From: Acidimicrobiia bacterium | GTDB taxonomy: Bacteria; Actinomycetota; Acidimicrobiia; IMCC26256; PALSA-555 | Assembly (NCBI GenBank): GCA_035948415.1 | Contig: DASZJD010000066.1 | Location: 1-58,954, forward strand | DNA length: 58,954 nt | Direction of reading: 5' to 3' | Shown here: positions 8,053 to 17,131 of the stretch, in pieces | Layout: every line of letters begins with the position of its first letter | How positions within the stretch are numbered: the stretch's first letter is position 1 | The notes under the pieces: generated by a model | The model's input: the letters and a program-made list of their open reading frames with translations, nothing else | Told to the model about the DNA's origin: nothing | Database searches by the model: none | Position numbers and translations under genes: made by a program

Positions 8053-10142
8053 CAGCGCATCCCCAGGGCCGCGACGAGGAGGTCGATGAGCTTGATCCCG
8101 ATGAACGGCGCGATGAGCCCGCCGACGCCGTAGATGAGGATGTTCCGGCGCAGGATCGCCGAGGCGCCCATCGCCTTGAACTTCACGCCGCGCAACGCCA
8201 GCGGGATCAGGACGACGATGATGAGGGCGTTGAAGATGACCGCCGACAGGATCGCCGAGTGTGGGGTGTCAAGGCTCATGATGTTCAGCGTGCTGAGGGC
8301 TGGGAACACGCCGACGAACATCGCCGGGATGATCGCGAAGTACTTCGCGACGTCGTTCGCGATCGAGAACGTGGTGAGAGATCCGCGGGTTATGAGCAGC
8401 TGCTTGCCGACTTCGACAACGTCCATGAGCTTCGTCGGGTCGGAGTCGAGGTCGACCATGTTCCCGGCCTCTTTGGCCGCCTGGGTGCCGGTGTTCATGG
8501 CCACCCCGACGTCCGCCTGCGCGAGGGCGGGCGCGTCGTTCGTGCCGTCCCCGGTCATGGCGACCAGGTTCCCGCCGGCCTGCTCGGCGCGGATGCGGGC
8601 CATCTTGTCCTCGGGCGTCGCCTCGGCCATGAAGTCGTCGACGCCGGCCTCCTTGGCGATGGCGGCCGCGGTGAGCGGGTTGTCGCCGGTGATCATCACG
8701 GTGCGGATGCCGAGGGCCCGCATCTCGGCGAAGCGCTCGGAGATGCCGGTCTTGACCGTGTCCTTGAGGTGGATGACCCCGAGTGTCTGTGACCCCTCCG
8801 CCACCACCAGCGGCGTGCCGCCGTCCTGGGCGATCCGCTCGACGATGGGGGCCAGGTCGGGGGGAACCTGGCCCCCTCGCTCCTCCACCCAGTGCCGCAC
8901 GGCGTCGGCGGCACCCTTGCGGATGGAGCGACTGCCCCACTCGATCCCGGACATCCGCGTCTGCGCGGTGAAGGGGACGAGCTCGGCGTCGGGCATGTCG
9001 ACCGCCGTGAGCCCGTACCGGCTCTCCGCGAGCCCGACGATCGAGCGGCCCTCCGGGGTCTCGTCGGCGAGCGAGCTCAGCAGGACGACGTTCGCCAGCT
9101 CGGCCTCGTCGTGGCCGCCGACGGGGAGGAACTCGGAGGCCATGCGGTTGCCGTAGGTGATGGTGCCGGTCTTGTCGAGCAGCAGGGTCGACACGTCTCC
9201 GGCCGCCTCGACCGCCCGGCCCGACATGGCCAGCACGTTGCGCCGGACCAGGCGGTCCATCCCGGCGATGCCGATCGCCGAGAGCAGTGCGCCGATCGTG
9301 GTCGGCGCCAGGCACACCAGCAGTCCGACCAGCACGATGATCGACTGCTCGGCGTTCGAGTAGATCGCGTACGGCTGGAGCGTCACCACGGCCAGGATGA
9401 ACACCAGCGTCAGCCCGACCAGCAGGATGTTCAGGGCGATCTCGTTCGGGGTCTTCTGGCGGTCGGCGCCTTCGACCAGGGCGATCATCCGGTCGATGAA
9501 GGTCTCGCCGGGCGCGGCGGTGATGCGCACCACGATCCGGTCGGACAGCACCTTCGTGCCGCCGGTCACCGCCGAACGGTCACCGCCGGACTCCCGGATG
9601 ACGGGGGCCGATTCGCCGGTGATCGCCGACTCGTCGATGGCGGCGATGCCCTCTACGACGTCGCCGTCGCCGGGCACGGTCATCCCGGCGGTGACCTCGA
9701 CGAGGTCGCCGATGCTGAGGTCGGTGGACGGGATCTCCTTCGTCGAGCCGTCGTCCCGGAGGACGTGGGCCATCGTCTCTCGGCGGGTGCGGCGGAGCGT
9801 GTCGGCTTGCGCCTTGCCGCGTCCTTCGGCCAGGGCCTCGGCGAAGTTCGCGAACAGGACGGTGAACCAGAGCCACAGGGAGACCAGACCGCCGAACACG
9901 CTCGTGGCGGTCGAAACCTTGTTGAGGTCGCGGAAGAAGAGGACCGAGGTCCAGACGGCGCCGATCAGCACGATGAACATGATCGGGTTCTTGGCTTCGG
10001 TTCTCGGGTTGAGTTTCAGGAAGGCGTCGCCGACGGCTCGCCGAACGATCGTCGGTTCGAACAGCGAGGTGCGACGCGTCGCGCGCAGCTCCTCTCCAGA
10101 CGGCGGGGAGGGAGGCGGCATGCTGTCGGTCGCGATGGCCAT
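8052..10142 (-). CDS. kdpB: Potassium-transporting ATPase ATP-binding subunit (KdpB)
   Basis: The catalytic P-type ATPase subunit, 696 residues, close to the family length. The phosphorylation motif DKTGTIT is present with Asp323 as acceptor; the actuator loop is AITGESAPV, and the hinge motif is [16 protein letters not shown]. Membrane spans lie near 50-90, 230-290 and 575-690. It couples ATP hydrolysis to K+ transport through KdpA in the cytoplasmic membrane. The gene starts 9 bases after kdpA ends. Base composition is visibly lower in G+C than the fatty-acid genes to the right (a sampled line at 8281 is about 62% by hand count). Confidence 0.97.
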   Translation of the reverse strand: MAIATDSMPPPSPPSGEELRATRRTSLFEPTIVRRAVGDAFLKLNPRTEAKNPIMFIVLIGAVWTSVLFFRDLNKVSTATSVFGGLVSLWLWFTVLFANFAEALAEGRGKAQADTLRRTRRETMAHVLRDDGSTKEIPSTDLSIGDLVEVTAGMTVPGDGDVVEGIAAIDESAITGESAPVIRESGGDRSAVTGGTKVLSDRIVVRITAAPGETFIDRMIALVEGADRQKTPNEIALNILLVGLTLVFILAVVTLQPYAIYSNAEQSIIVLVGLLVCLAPTTIGALLSAIGIAGMDRLVRRNVLAMSGRAVEAAGDVSTLLLDKTGTITYGNRMASEFLPVGGHDEAELANVVLLSSLADETPEGRSIVGLAESRYGLTAVDMPDAELVPFTAQTRMSGIEWGSRSIRKGAADAVRHWVEERGGQVPPDLAPIVERIAQDGGTPLVVAEGSQTLGVIHLKDTVKTGISERFAEMRALGIRTVMITGDNPLTAAAIAKEAGVDDFMAEATPEDKMARIRAEQAGGNLVAMTGDGTNDAPALAQADVGVAMNTGTQAAKEAGNMVDLDSDPTKLMDVVEVGKQLLITRGSLTTFSIANDVAKYFAIIPAMFVGVFPALSTLNIMSLDTPHSAILSAVIFNALIIVVLIPLALRGVKFKAMGASAILRRNILIYGVGGLIAPFIGIKLIDLLVAALGMR

Positions 10143-10151
10143 CGATGCTCC

Positions 10152-11897
10152 TTAGAAGTGGCCGGCGAGGTGCTCGACGATCGGGCCGAGCGCGAGGATC
10201 GGGAAGTAGATGAGGCCGACAAGCACCACCGTGACCGCGACAAGCAGGCCCGCGAACAGTGGCGTGTCGGTGCGGAAGGTCCCGGCGGTGATGCGCGCGG
10301 TCTGCTTGCGGACGAGCGACCCCGCGATCGCCATGACCGGGATGATCGTGAAGTAGCGGCCGATCAGCATCGTCATGCCGAGCGTGGTGTTGTACCACTG
10401 CGTGTTGGCGCTGATCCCGGCGAAGGACGAGCCGTTGTTGTTCGCGGCCGAGGTGTACGTGTAGACCATCTCGGTCAAGCCGTGCGGCCCGGACGCCGAC
10501 AGCGAGTGCTGGGCCGAGTCGAGGACGATCGCGACCGCCGAGAACACGAGCGTGACGAGCGGCACCGCCAGCAGGTACACGACGACGAGCTTCATCTCGG
10601 CGCCTTGGATCTTCTTGCCGAGGTACTCCGGCGTCCGTCCGACCATGAGCCCGGCGATGAACACCGCCAGCAGCACGAGGACCAACTTGCCGTAGAGCCC
10701 GCTGCCGGTCCCGCCCGGGCTCACCTCGCCGAGGGCGATGTTCACGAGCGGGACGCTGCCGCCGAGCGGGACGAAGCTCTCGTGGGCAGAGTTCTGCGCC
10801 CCGGCCGACGTGGCCGTGACGCTGTTGGCGCCGATGCTGGCGCTGGCCACCCCGCCGATGTGGAGGTCCTTGCCCTCGAGGTTGCCGCCGGGATGGGTCG
10901 CGGTGGCGGCCTGGCTGACTCCGGACGGGAGCTTCGGGTTGCCGGCCCCCTCCAGCGGAGCGATCAGGACGAGGCCGCCGACGAACAGGACCACCATCGA
11001 GAACAGGACGACGAGGCCCTGCCCTCGCGACTTGACGAGGCGCCCGAACGTCCACGGGAACGCGAACGGGATCATCACGACGAGCCAGTAGAGGAGGACG
11101 TTCGTGATCGGATTCGGGTTCTGGAACGGGTGGGCCCCGTTGGCGTTGAAGTAGCCGCCGCCGTTGTCGCCGAGGGCCTCGATCGGCACCATGCTCCCGA
11201 CCGGCCCGCCGGGCACGCCCTGGGTCTTCACCACCGCGCCCTTCGGCGTGAGCGTCTGCACCGAGAGGGTCTGCACCGTCTTCGAGGCGTGGAAGTTCTG
11301 GATCGCGCCTTGCGAGACAAACACGAGGGCGAACACGAACGAGATCGGCAGCAGGATGCGGACCGTCGAGCGAGTCACGTCGACCCAGAAGCTGCCCAGC
11401 GTGGTCCGAACCCGCCGGGTCAGCGCCCGGATCAGCGCCACGACGACGGCCATGCCAACCGCGGCGGATAGGAACTGCTGGATGGTCAGGGCGAACATCT
11501 GGCTGAGGTGACTCATCGTCAGCTCGCCGGAGTACGACTGCCAGTTCGTGTTCGTCAGGAAGCTGACCGCCGTGTTGAACGACAGCCCCGGCGAGACCGC
11601 CTTCATGTGATCGGGGTTCAGCGGCAGGTGCGCCTGGAACCGCAGGACGGCGTAGGACAGGAGGAGGCCGGCCAGGCTGAACAGCAGCAGGGCAATCGTG
11701 TAGGTGCTCCAGCGCTGCTCGCCCTCGGCGTCGATCCGGCAGACGCGGTAGATCGCGTTCTCGATGGGCCGGAAGACCCGGTCACCCGGCGCGGGGCCGC
11801 CCCGGTAGACCTTGTACATGTAGTTGCCGAGCACCGGTGTGCTGATGACGATCAGGACGCCGAAGACGAGGAACTCCAGCCAGTTCGCGCCTGACAT
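10152..11897 (-). CDS. kdpA: Potassium-transporting ATPase potassium-binding subunit (KdpA)
   Basis: KdpA forms the K+-selective pore of the KdpFABC complex. The 581-residue protein has about ten membrane spans and the repeated pore-loop motifs of the family: SFLTNTNWQSYSGE, LGDNGGGYFNANGAHPF, TSAANNNGSSFAG and the C-terminal GRTPEYLGKKI. The length is slightly above the usual 557-565. The ATG at 11897 lies right before the kdpF stop codon, so the two are almost certainly co-translated, and kdpB follows after 9 bases. It belongs to the operon starting near 12169. Confidence 0.97.
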   Translation of the reverse strand: MSGANWLEFLVFGVLIVISTPVLGNYMYKVYRGGPAPGDRVFRPIENAIYRVCRIDAEGEQRWSTYTIALLLFSLAGLLLSYAVLRFQAHLPLNPDHMKAVSPGLSFNTAVSFLTNTNWQSYSGELTMSHLSQMFALTIQQFLSAAVGMAVVVALIRALTRRVRTTLGSFWVDVTRSTVRILLPISFVFALVFVSQGAIQNFHASKTVQTLSVQTLTPKGAVVKTQGVPGGPVGSMVPIEALGDNGGGYFNANGAHPFQNPNPITNVLLYWLVVMIPFAFPWTFGRLVKSRGQGLVVLFSMVVLFVGGLVLIAPLEGAGNPKLPSGVSQAATATHPGGNLEGKDLHIGGVASASIGANSVTATSAGAQNSAHESFVPLGGSVPLVNIALGEVSPGGTGSGLYGKLVLVLLAVFIAGLMVGRTPEYLGKKIQGAEMKLVVVYLLAVPLVTLVFSAVAIVLDSAQHSLSASGPHGLTEMVYTYTSAANNNGSSFAGISANTQWYNTTLGMTMLIGRYFTIIPVMAIAGSLVRKQTARITAGTFRTDTPLFAGLLVAVTVVLVGLIYFPILALGPIVEHLAGHF

Positions 11898-12005
11898 CTA
11901 GAGCTTCTCCGGACGAATCAGCGCGTACACGAGGTAGGCGCCGGCGAGCGCGGCGATGAAGATCCCCGCCAGGTTGTCGGCACCCATCGCCAACCCGAGG
12001 ATCAC
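11898..12005 (-). CDS. kdpF: Potassium-transporting ATPase small subunit F (KdpF)
   Basis: A 35-residue single-span peptide ending VYALIRPEKL, the typical KdpF ending (LVYALLxPExF). KdpF stabilises the Kdp complex in the membrane. The GTG at 12005 is preferred because it overlaps the stop of the upstream small gene as GTGA, a coupling used throughout this window; the internal ATG at 11987 would give a 29-residue form. The stop is adjacent to the kdpA ATG. Confidence 0.88.
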   Translation of the reverse strand: MILGLAMGADNLAGIFIAALAGAYLVYALIRPEKL

Positions 12006-12169
12006 GCGGCGCGCTCCTCGAGTGCGGGCTCCGGCTCGGGCTCGCCGCCGGGGGTCTGGGCCAGCGCCGCCTCGTCCGAGCCGATGATCTTCTCGCAGGC
12101 CACCACGAACAGGATGGAGACCAGGAAGAAGCCCACCATGATGGCCAGGTAGCTCAGGTCGTTCTTCAC
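12002..12169 (-). CDS. Small single-span membrane protein heading the kdp operon
   Basis: A 55-residue peptide: a hydrophobic span (about residues 6-25, LAIMVGFFLVSILFVVACEK) with the N-terminus short and polar, then a Glu/Pro-rich tail ending ALEERAA. GTG at 12169 has an excellent GGAGG site ten bases upstream; in-frame sequence further upstream is Arg/Ser-rich and lies in the promoter region. It overlaps kdpF by four bases (GTGA). Small proteins of this type precede kdpF in some actinobacteria; I do not know a demonstrated function. It may assist assembly or regulation of the Kdp complex. Confidence 0.75.
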   Translation of the reverse strand: MKNDLSYLAIMVGFFLVSILFVVACEKIIGSDEAALAQTPGGEPEPEPALEERAA

Positions 12170-12238
12170 GCTCCGCCTCCGGTCGCAAGTCCTTCGCCTC
12201 TGGCACGATGACCGGGACGCGCGTCGAAGTGAAGAGCT

Positions 12239-12288
12239 CTTAACGCGGACTTGACGCCGGCGGCCTTTTGTCGACGCGGGCTTAACGC
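12239..12288. promoter_or_regulatory. Putative KdpE operator: two pairs of 11-base-spaced repeats
   Basis: In the 151-base gap between the divergent kdp operon and kdpD, CTTAACGC occurs at 12239-12246 and 12281-12288. Each has a partner 11 bases away: CTTGACGC at 12250-12257 and GTCGACGC at 12270-12277. Direct repeats at 11-base spacing are the known arrangement for OmpR/PhoB-family dimers, the family to which KdpE belongs. The right pair ends about 20 bases before the kdpD -10 candidate, fitting an activator site. Binding by KdpE is inferred. Confidence 0.55.
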
Positions 12289-12308
12289 TCGATCCCGCTC
12301 GGTGGGTC

Positions 12309-12314
12309 GATAAT
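12309..12314 (+). promoter_or_regulatory. Candidate -10 element (GATAAT) for kdpD
   Basis: GATAAT is followed by six bases and the kdpD GTG at 12321, the same spacing as at other leaderless starts in the window. It is one of the few AT-rich spots in this region. Confidence 0.5.
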
Positions 12315-12320
12315 TGCTCC

Positions 12321-14906
12321 GTGGCCAGAGGCAAGCTTCGGATCTATATCGGTGCCGCCCCCGGTGTCGGCAAGACGTACGCGATGCTCGACGAGGGTTG
12401 GCGGCGCCGTGAGCGCGGCACCGACGTGGTCGTCGGCTTCGTGATGACCTACGGCCGCCCGAAGACGATCGCCCAGCTCCGGGACCTCGAGCAGGTCCCG
12501 CCCCGCCGCGTGAGGTACCGGAACCGGGAGTGGGAGGAGCTGGACGTCGACGCCGTGCTCGCTCGCCGACCGCAGGTCGTGTTGGTCGACGAGCTCGCCC
12601 ACACGAACGTGCCCGGCTGCCGCCACACAAAGCGATGGGAGGACATCGAGGAGCTCCTCGACGCCGGCATCGAGGTGATCTCCACTGTCAACATCCAGCA
12701 CTTCGAGAGCCTGAACGACGTCGTGAACCAGATCACCGGGGTCGTGCAGCGCGAGACCGTGCCGGACGCCGTCGTGCGGCGAGCCGACCAGATCGAGCTC
12801 ATCGACATGAGCCCGGAGGCGCTCCGGCGGCGCATGGCCCACGGCAATATCTACCCCGCCGACAAGATCGACGCCGCCCTGGGGAACTACTTCCGGGTCG
12901 GCAACCTGGCTGCGCTCCGCGAGCTGGCGCTGCTGTGGGTGGCCGACCGGGTCGAGGATTCGCTCCAGGACTACATGACCGCCCGCGGCCTGCTCGGTCC
13001 GTGGGAGACGCGCGAGCGGGTCGTCGTCGCCTTGACCGGCGCCTCGGGCAGCGAGGACCTCGTGCGACGCGCCTACCGCATGGCCCGGCGCTCGAGGGGC
13101 GACCTCCTCGGTGTGCACGTCGTCCGCGACGACGGCCGGGCCAAGCCGGGCGAGAGGCGCCTCAGCCGCGACCGCGCCCTGCTCGAGGAGCTCGGCGGCA
13201 GCTACCACGAGGTCCTGGCTAGCGACATCCCGAGCGCCCTTGTCGAGTTCGCGGGCGCGCAACGGGCGACGCGGCTCGTCATCGGCACGACACGCCGGTC
13301 GCGACTCGGTGAGCTCCTGCGGGGGTCGATCATCAACCGGGTCATCCGCCTCGCGCACATCGACGTGCACGTCATCACCACCAACGCCCCGCCCAGCGCG
13401 CGCCCGGCGGGGCCGAGGATCCGGCTCTGGCCCGCCGGTCAGCGCCGACGCAGCCTCTTCGGGTTCGGGATCGCGGCGGCCGTGCTGCCCGTGCTCACCT
13501 TCGCCCTCGCCCGCGGCTCCGCGATCCGACCGGGCCACGCCGGACCGGTTAGCCCGGCCCAGGGGTTCCTGGCCTACCTGGCGCTCACTGTCGTGGTGGC
13601 CGCCGTCGGCGGCGCGATCCCGGCCTTGGCCACCGCGGTCGTGTCGGCGGCAGCCGTCGACTGGTTCCTGATGCGGCCGTACGGGACTTTCGCCCTCGCC
13701 CGAGGCTCCGACGCGGTGTCGATCCTGGCCTTCATCCTCGGCGCGGGCGTGATCAGCGTCGTCGTGGAGCGAGCGGCGCGACATCGCCTCGCCGCGGATC
13801 GCGCGCGCGACGAGTCCGACGCCGTCATGTCGCTTGCGCACCGCCTTGCCGGACCCAACCCGCCCCGAGCGGTGCTCGAAGAGATCCACGCCGCGCTGGG
13901 ACGCGAGTCGGTCGCCCTGCAGGTCCGACAGCAGGACCGCTGGATCACCGAGGCCACCGTCGGCGAGCCCGCCCCGGGTGCGGAGCCCGAGCGCTACGCG
14001 CTGCGCACCGGACAGGTCCTGGCGATGACCGGCCGGCCTCTTCACGAGCAGGAGCAGCGCCTCGCCGCCGCGCTCGTGTCGTACCTCGAGGCGGTGATCG
14101 CCATGGACCGGCTGCAGGGCCAGGCGAACACCGCGGCCGAGCTCGCCCACACCAGCGACCTGCGCGCCGCGCTGCTCGCCGCGGTCAGCCACGACCTGCG
14201 CACGCCGCTGGCCTCGATCAAGGCGCTCGCCACCACGCTGCTCGAGCCCGACGTCCAGTGGTCCGAGCAGGACACCCACGAGTTCCTCGCCACGATCAAC
14301 GCCGAGGCGGACCGGCTCAACAAGCTGGTCGAGAACCTGCTCGACATGAGCCGGCTCCAGAGCGGCGTCCTTCGGCTGTCTCGACAGGCGGTCGGCCTCG
14401 ACGAGGTGATCCCGGCCGCGCTGGCGAGCCTGAGCCAGTCGCCGCGCGAGATCGTCGTCGACGTCCCGGAGACGCTCGCGCGCGTCGACGTCGACCCGGC
14501 GCTGCTCGAGCGGGCGATCGCGAACCTGGTGGACAACGCCCTGCGACACTGCCCGGAGGACACGCCGGTGCGGATCTGCGCCGGCGAGGTCGGCGGGCGA
14601 GTCGACCTTCGCCTCATCGACCGCGGCCCCGGCATCCCCGCCGCGCAGCGCGAGCGGCTCTTCGAGCCTTTCCAACGATTCGGGGACGCGGAGAACGACA
14701 CCGGCGTCGGCCTCGGCCTCGCGGTGGCCCGAGGCTTCGTGGACGCCATTGGCGGCGAGCTCACCGTCGAGGACACGCCAGGTGGCGGCGCGACGATGGT
14801 CATCAGCCTGCCGATCGCCGCCGACCAGCCCTCCTCGTCGTCGCCGACGGCGCCGGAACCGACCCCCGCGGTCGGCTCGGTCCCGAAGCTGGCCCGTCCC
14901 ACGTGA
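12321..14906 (+). CDS. kdpD: Sensor histidine kinase KdpD
   Basis: The membrane sensor of the K+-responsive two-component system, 861 residues. In order: KdpD N-terminal domain with Walker A GAAPGVGKT (residues 11-19) and the VDELAHTN motif; a universal-stress-protein-like domain (about 235-355); four membrane spans (about 375-485); a GAF-like region; HisKA with SHDLRTPLASIK (His624 phospho-acceptor); and an HATPase domain with NLVDNALRHCP and GVGLGLAVARGF. GTG at 12321 directly precedes the conserved KLRIYIGAAPG start. The stop overlaps kdpE by four bases, so sensor and regulator are co-translated. It is divergent from kdpFABC. Confidence 0.96.
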   Translation: MARGKLRIYIGAAPGVGKTYAMLDEGWRRRERGTDVVVGFVMTYGRPKTIAQLRDLEQVPPRRVRYRNREWEELDVDAVLARRPQVVLVDELAHTNVPGCRHTKRWEDIEELLDAGIEVISTVNIQHFESLNDVVNQITGVVQRETVPDAVVRRADQIELIDMSPEALRRRMAHGNIYPADKIDAALGNYFRVGNLAALRELALLWVADRVEDSLQDYMTARGLLGPWETRERVVVALTGASGSEDLVRRAYRMARRSRGDLLGVHVVRDDGRAKPGERRLSRDRALLEELGGSYHEVLASDIPSALVEFAGAQRATRLVIGTTRRSRLGELLRGSIINRVIRLAHIDVHVITTNAPPSARPAGPRIRLWPAGQRRRSLFGFGIAAAVLPVLTFALARGSAIRPGHAGPVSPAQGFLAYLALTVVVAAVGGAIPALATAVVSAAAVDWFLMRPYGTFALARGSDAVSILAFILGAGVISVVVERAARHRLAADRARDESDAVMSLAHRLAGPNPPRAVLEEIHAALGRESVALQVRQQDRWITEATVGEPAPGAEPERYALRTGQVLAMTGRPLHEQEQRLAAALVSYLEAVIAMDRLQGQANTAAELAHTSDLRAALLAAVSHDLRTPLASIKALATTLLEPDVQWSEQDTHEFLATINAEADRLNKLVENLLDMSRLQSGVLRLSRQAVGLDEVIPAALASLSQSPREIVVDVPETLARVDVDPALLERAIANLVDNALRHCPEDTPVRICAGEVGGRVDLRLIDRGPGIPAAQRERLFEPFQRFGDAENDTGVGLGLAVARGFVDAIGGELTVEDTPGGGATMVISLPIAADQPSSSSPTAPEPTPAVGSVPKLARPT

Positions 14907-15640
14907 GCCGGGTCCTGATCGTCGAAGACGATCGCGCGCTGCTGCGCGCCCTCACCGTCAACCTCGAGGCCCGCGGCTACGACGTCGACCCCGCCTCCAC
15001 CGGGGAGGCGGCGCTGGCCCGGGTCGCGACCACCCCGCACGACGCCGCCATCATCGACCTCGGACTCCCCGGCATCGACGGCATCGAGGTCGTCGAGGGC
15101 CTGCGGGGCTGGACGTCGATCCCGATCATCGTGCTGTCGGCCCGACAGCAGGAAACCCAGAAGATCGCCGCGCTCGACGCCGGCGCCGACGACTACGTCA
15201 CGAAGCCGTTCAGCATGGGCGAGCTCCTCGCCCGCCTCCGCGCCGCGCTTCGTCGAGGCAAGCCGTCCGACCAGCCCCTGCCGGTCGTCGAGACCGGCCA
15301 CTTCAGCATCGACCTCGTGAACAAGCGCGTCCACGGCGCCGAGGGCGCCGAGATCAAGCTCACGCCCACCCAGTGGCACCTCGTCGAGATCCTCGTCCAG
15401 AACCCGGATCGGCTCGTGCCGCAGCGCCAGCTCCTCGAGGAGGTGTGGGGCCCCGCCTACGGCGACAACTCGCAGTACCTGCGGGTGTTCATGGCCCAGA
15501 TCCGACGCAAGCTCGAGCCGAACCCCGCCCGCCCCCGGTACTTCCTCACCGAGCCCGGCCTCGGCATCCGCTTCGTCCCCCGGCCCGACGCCGACGAGGC
15601 CCGGCCCGCTCCCGACGCCCCGCCCGGCAGCCGCGCCTGA
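14903..15640 (+). CDS. kdpE: Response regulator KdpE
   Basis: A 245-residue OmpR-family regulator: receiver domain (1-118) with acidic pair EDD at 8-10, phospho-acceptor Asp52 in IIDLGLPG, and Lys101 in YVTKPF; then a winged-helix DNA-binding domain (about 130-228) with LTPTQWHLVEILVQNPDRLV and YLRVFMAQIRRKLEP. KdpD phosphorylates it to activate kdpFABC. GTG at 14903 overlaps the kdpD stop (GTGA). A short Ala/Pro-rich tail follows the DNA-binding domain. It is the last gene of the block before the right-hand repeat. Confidence 0.95.
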   Translation: MSRVLIVEDDRALLRALTVNLEARGYDVDPASTGEAALARVATTPHDAAIIDLGLPGIDGIEVVEGLRGWTSIPIIVLSARQQETQKIAALDAGADDYVTKPFSMGELLARLRAALRRGKPSDQPLPVVETGHFSIDLVNKRVHGAEGAEIKLTPTQWHLVEILVQNPDRLVPQRQLLEEVWGPAYGDNSQYLRVFMAQIRRKLEPNPARPRYFLTEPGLGIRFVPRPDADEARPAPDAPPGSRA

Positions 15641-15800
15641 ACTCAGGCCGCCTCACCGCACGCCGAGGGCGAGCGCCCGCGCCGACCGCCGGCGTCCCGA
15701 ACGTGATCGTGGCGACGCTGGCGACGCGTGGCCAGCGCGGCACGGCATGACGTGGAGGGATGGCAGTGGCGAGACGGCATCGGCACCGCCCTCCCGGCCC

Positions 15801-15839
15801 GACCCCGAATCACGGAATGTGCACGCCCGAGATGGCTCG
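15801..15839. repeat. Right copy of 39-base direct repeat flanking the kdp block
   Basis: Matches 6632-6670 at 35 of 39 positions. It contains the last codons and stop of the intact acyl-CoA dehydrogenase gene. Its geometry, at the 3' end of a complete gene with a partial second copy at the far end of the intervening block, resembles insertion of an element into a gene's 3' end. Confidence 0.7.
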
Positions 15840-17024
15840 TGCGACCACCAGCCGCTGGATCTCCGAGGTCCCCTCGAAGATCGTGTAGATCTTGGCGTCG
15901 CGGTGCCAGCGCTCCACCGGGTAGTCGCGCGTGTACCCGTAGCCGCCGAGGATCTGGATGGCCTCCTCGGTGACCTTGACGGCCACCTCGCCCGCCTTGA
16001 GCTTGCTCATCGAGCCTTCGCCGTTCTCGAACCGCTTGCGCGTCGCGGCCATCCAGCAGGCCCGCCACACCAGCAGCCGGGCGGCGTCGATCTCGGTCTT
16101 CATGTCGGCGAGCTTGAAGGCGATGCCCTGATTCTCGATGATCGCCCGGCCGAACGCCTTCCGCTCCTTCGCGTAGTCGAGCGCGTACTCGTAGGCGGCC
16201 CGGGCGATCCCGAGGGCCTGGGCCCCGACGAGCGGGCGGCTGGCCTCGAAGGTGCTCATCGCGGCCTGCACCTTCGTGCTCTTGCCCTCACGCACGCGGG
16301 CCAGCCGCGCGTCGAGCTTCTCCTTGCCGCCGAGGAGGCAGCGGCCGGGGACGCGCACGTCCTCGAGGATGACCTCGGCGGTGTGGCTGGCCCGGATCCC
16401 GTGCTTCTTGAACTTCTGGCCCTGCCGGAGTCCGGGCGTGCCGGGCGGCACCACGAAGCTGGCGTGCCCGCGAGCCTTGAGCTCCGGGGCGACGGCGGCG
16501 ACGATGACGTGCACGTCGGCGATCCCACCGTTCGTGATCCAGGTCTTGGTGCCGTTCAGCACCCACTCGTCCTTGGCCTCGTCGTAGACGGCGCGCGTGC
16601 GCAGGTTGGCGACGTCGCTGCCGGCGTCGGCCTCGCTCACCGCGAAGGCGCCGAGCTGGAGCTTCTCGGGGGTGCCGAAGCACTGTGGCACCCACTCCGC
16701 CACCTGCTCGGGCGTCCCGCTCCCGACGATTCCGGAGACCGCAAGCGTGGAGCCGAAGATCGCCAGGGTGATGCCGGCGTCGCCCCAGCACATCTCCTCG
16801 CTGATCATCGGAAAAGTGATCCCGGTCGGGTCACCGAAGGCGTTGGCGATGAACTCGACCGAGTAGAGGCCGATGTTCGCGGCCTCCTGGATGATCGGCC
16901 AGGGGGTCTCCTCCCGCTCGTCCCACTCGTGACCGGCGGGGCGGACGACGTCCTCGGCGAAGTCGTGGACCCACTTCTGGATCTGGAGCTGGTCCTCGTT
17001 GAGGTCGAGCGAGAAGTCCGCCAC
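15810..17024 (-). CDS. Acyl-CoA dehydrogenase
   Basis: A 404-residue FAD-dependent enzyme catalysing alpha,beta-dehydrogenation of acyl-CoA thioesters, the first step of beta-oxidation, with electrons passed to ETF. The N-terminal helical domain (to about 125), a middle beta domain with [15 protein letters not shown] and TKTWITNGG, and the C-terminal helical domain are complete. The catalytic base is Glu384 in [13 protein letters not shown] at 17024 has an AGGAGG site upstream. Its 3' end borders the kdp block and is duplicated in part at 6641-6682. Chain-length specificity cannot be told. Confidence 0.93.
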   Translation of the reverse strand: MADFSLDLNEDQLQIQKWVHDFAEDVVRPAGHEWDEREETPWPIIQEAANIGLYSVEFIANAFGDPTGITFPMISEEMCWGDAGITLAIFGSTLAVSGIVGSGTPEQVAEWVPQCFGTPEKLQLGAFAVSEADAGSDVANLRTRAVYDEAKDEWVLNGTKTWITNGGIADVHVIVAAVAPELKARGHASFVVPPGTPGLRQGQKFKKHGIRASHTAEVILEDVRVPGRCLLGGKEKLDARLARVREGKSTKVQAAMSTFEASRPLVGAQALGIARAAYEYALDYAKERKAFGRAIIENQGIAFKLADMKTEIDAARLLVWRACWMAATRKRFENGEGSMSKLKAGEVAVKVTEEAIQILGGYGYTRDYPVERWHRDAKIYTIFEGTSEIQRLVVARAISGVHIP

Positions 17025-17131
17025 GGCTGCCTCCTGGTCGGGGCCTCAGGCCACAAGTTACCCGCCAGTAACCACCCTAGCAAACCTCGGTCGGCACGGC
17101 CGGACCCGGGCACCGGGCGCCAGGGTGGCGC

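Noticed and set aside
6684-15640. Search for an integrase, transposase or terminal inverted repeats in the kdp block
   Set aside because: None is visible, so I call the block an island candidate by its flanking repeats only, not a defined mobile element.
15667-15678. Terminator after kdpE (GGGC-GAGC-GCCC)
   Set aside because: Only a four-base stem without further support; too weak to list.
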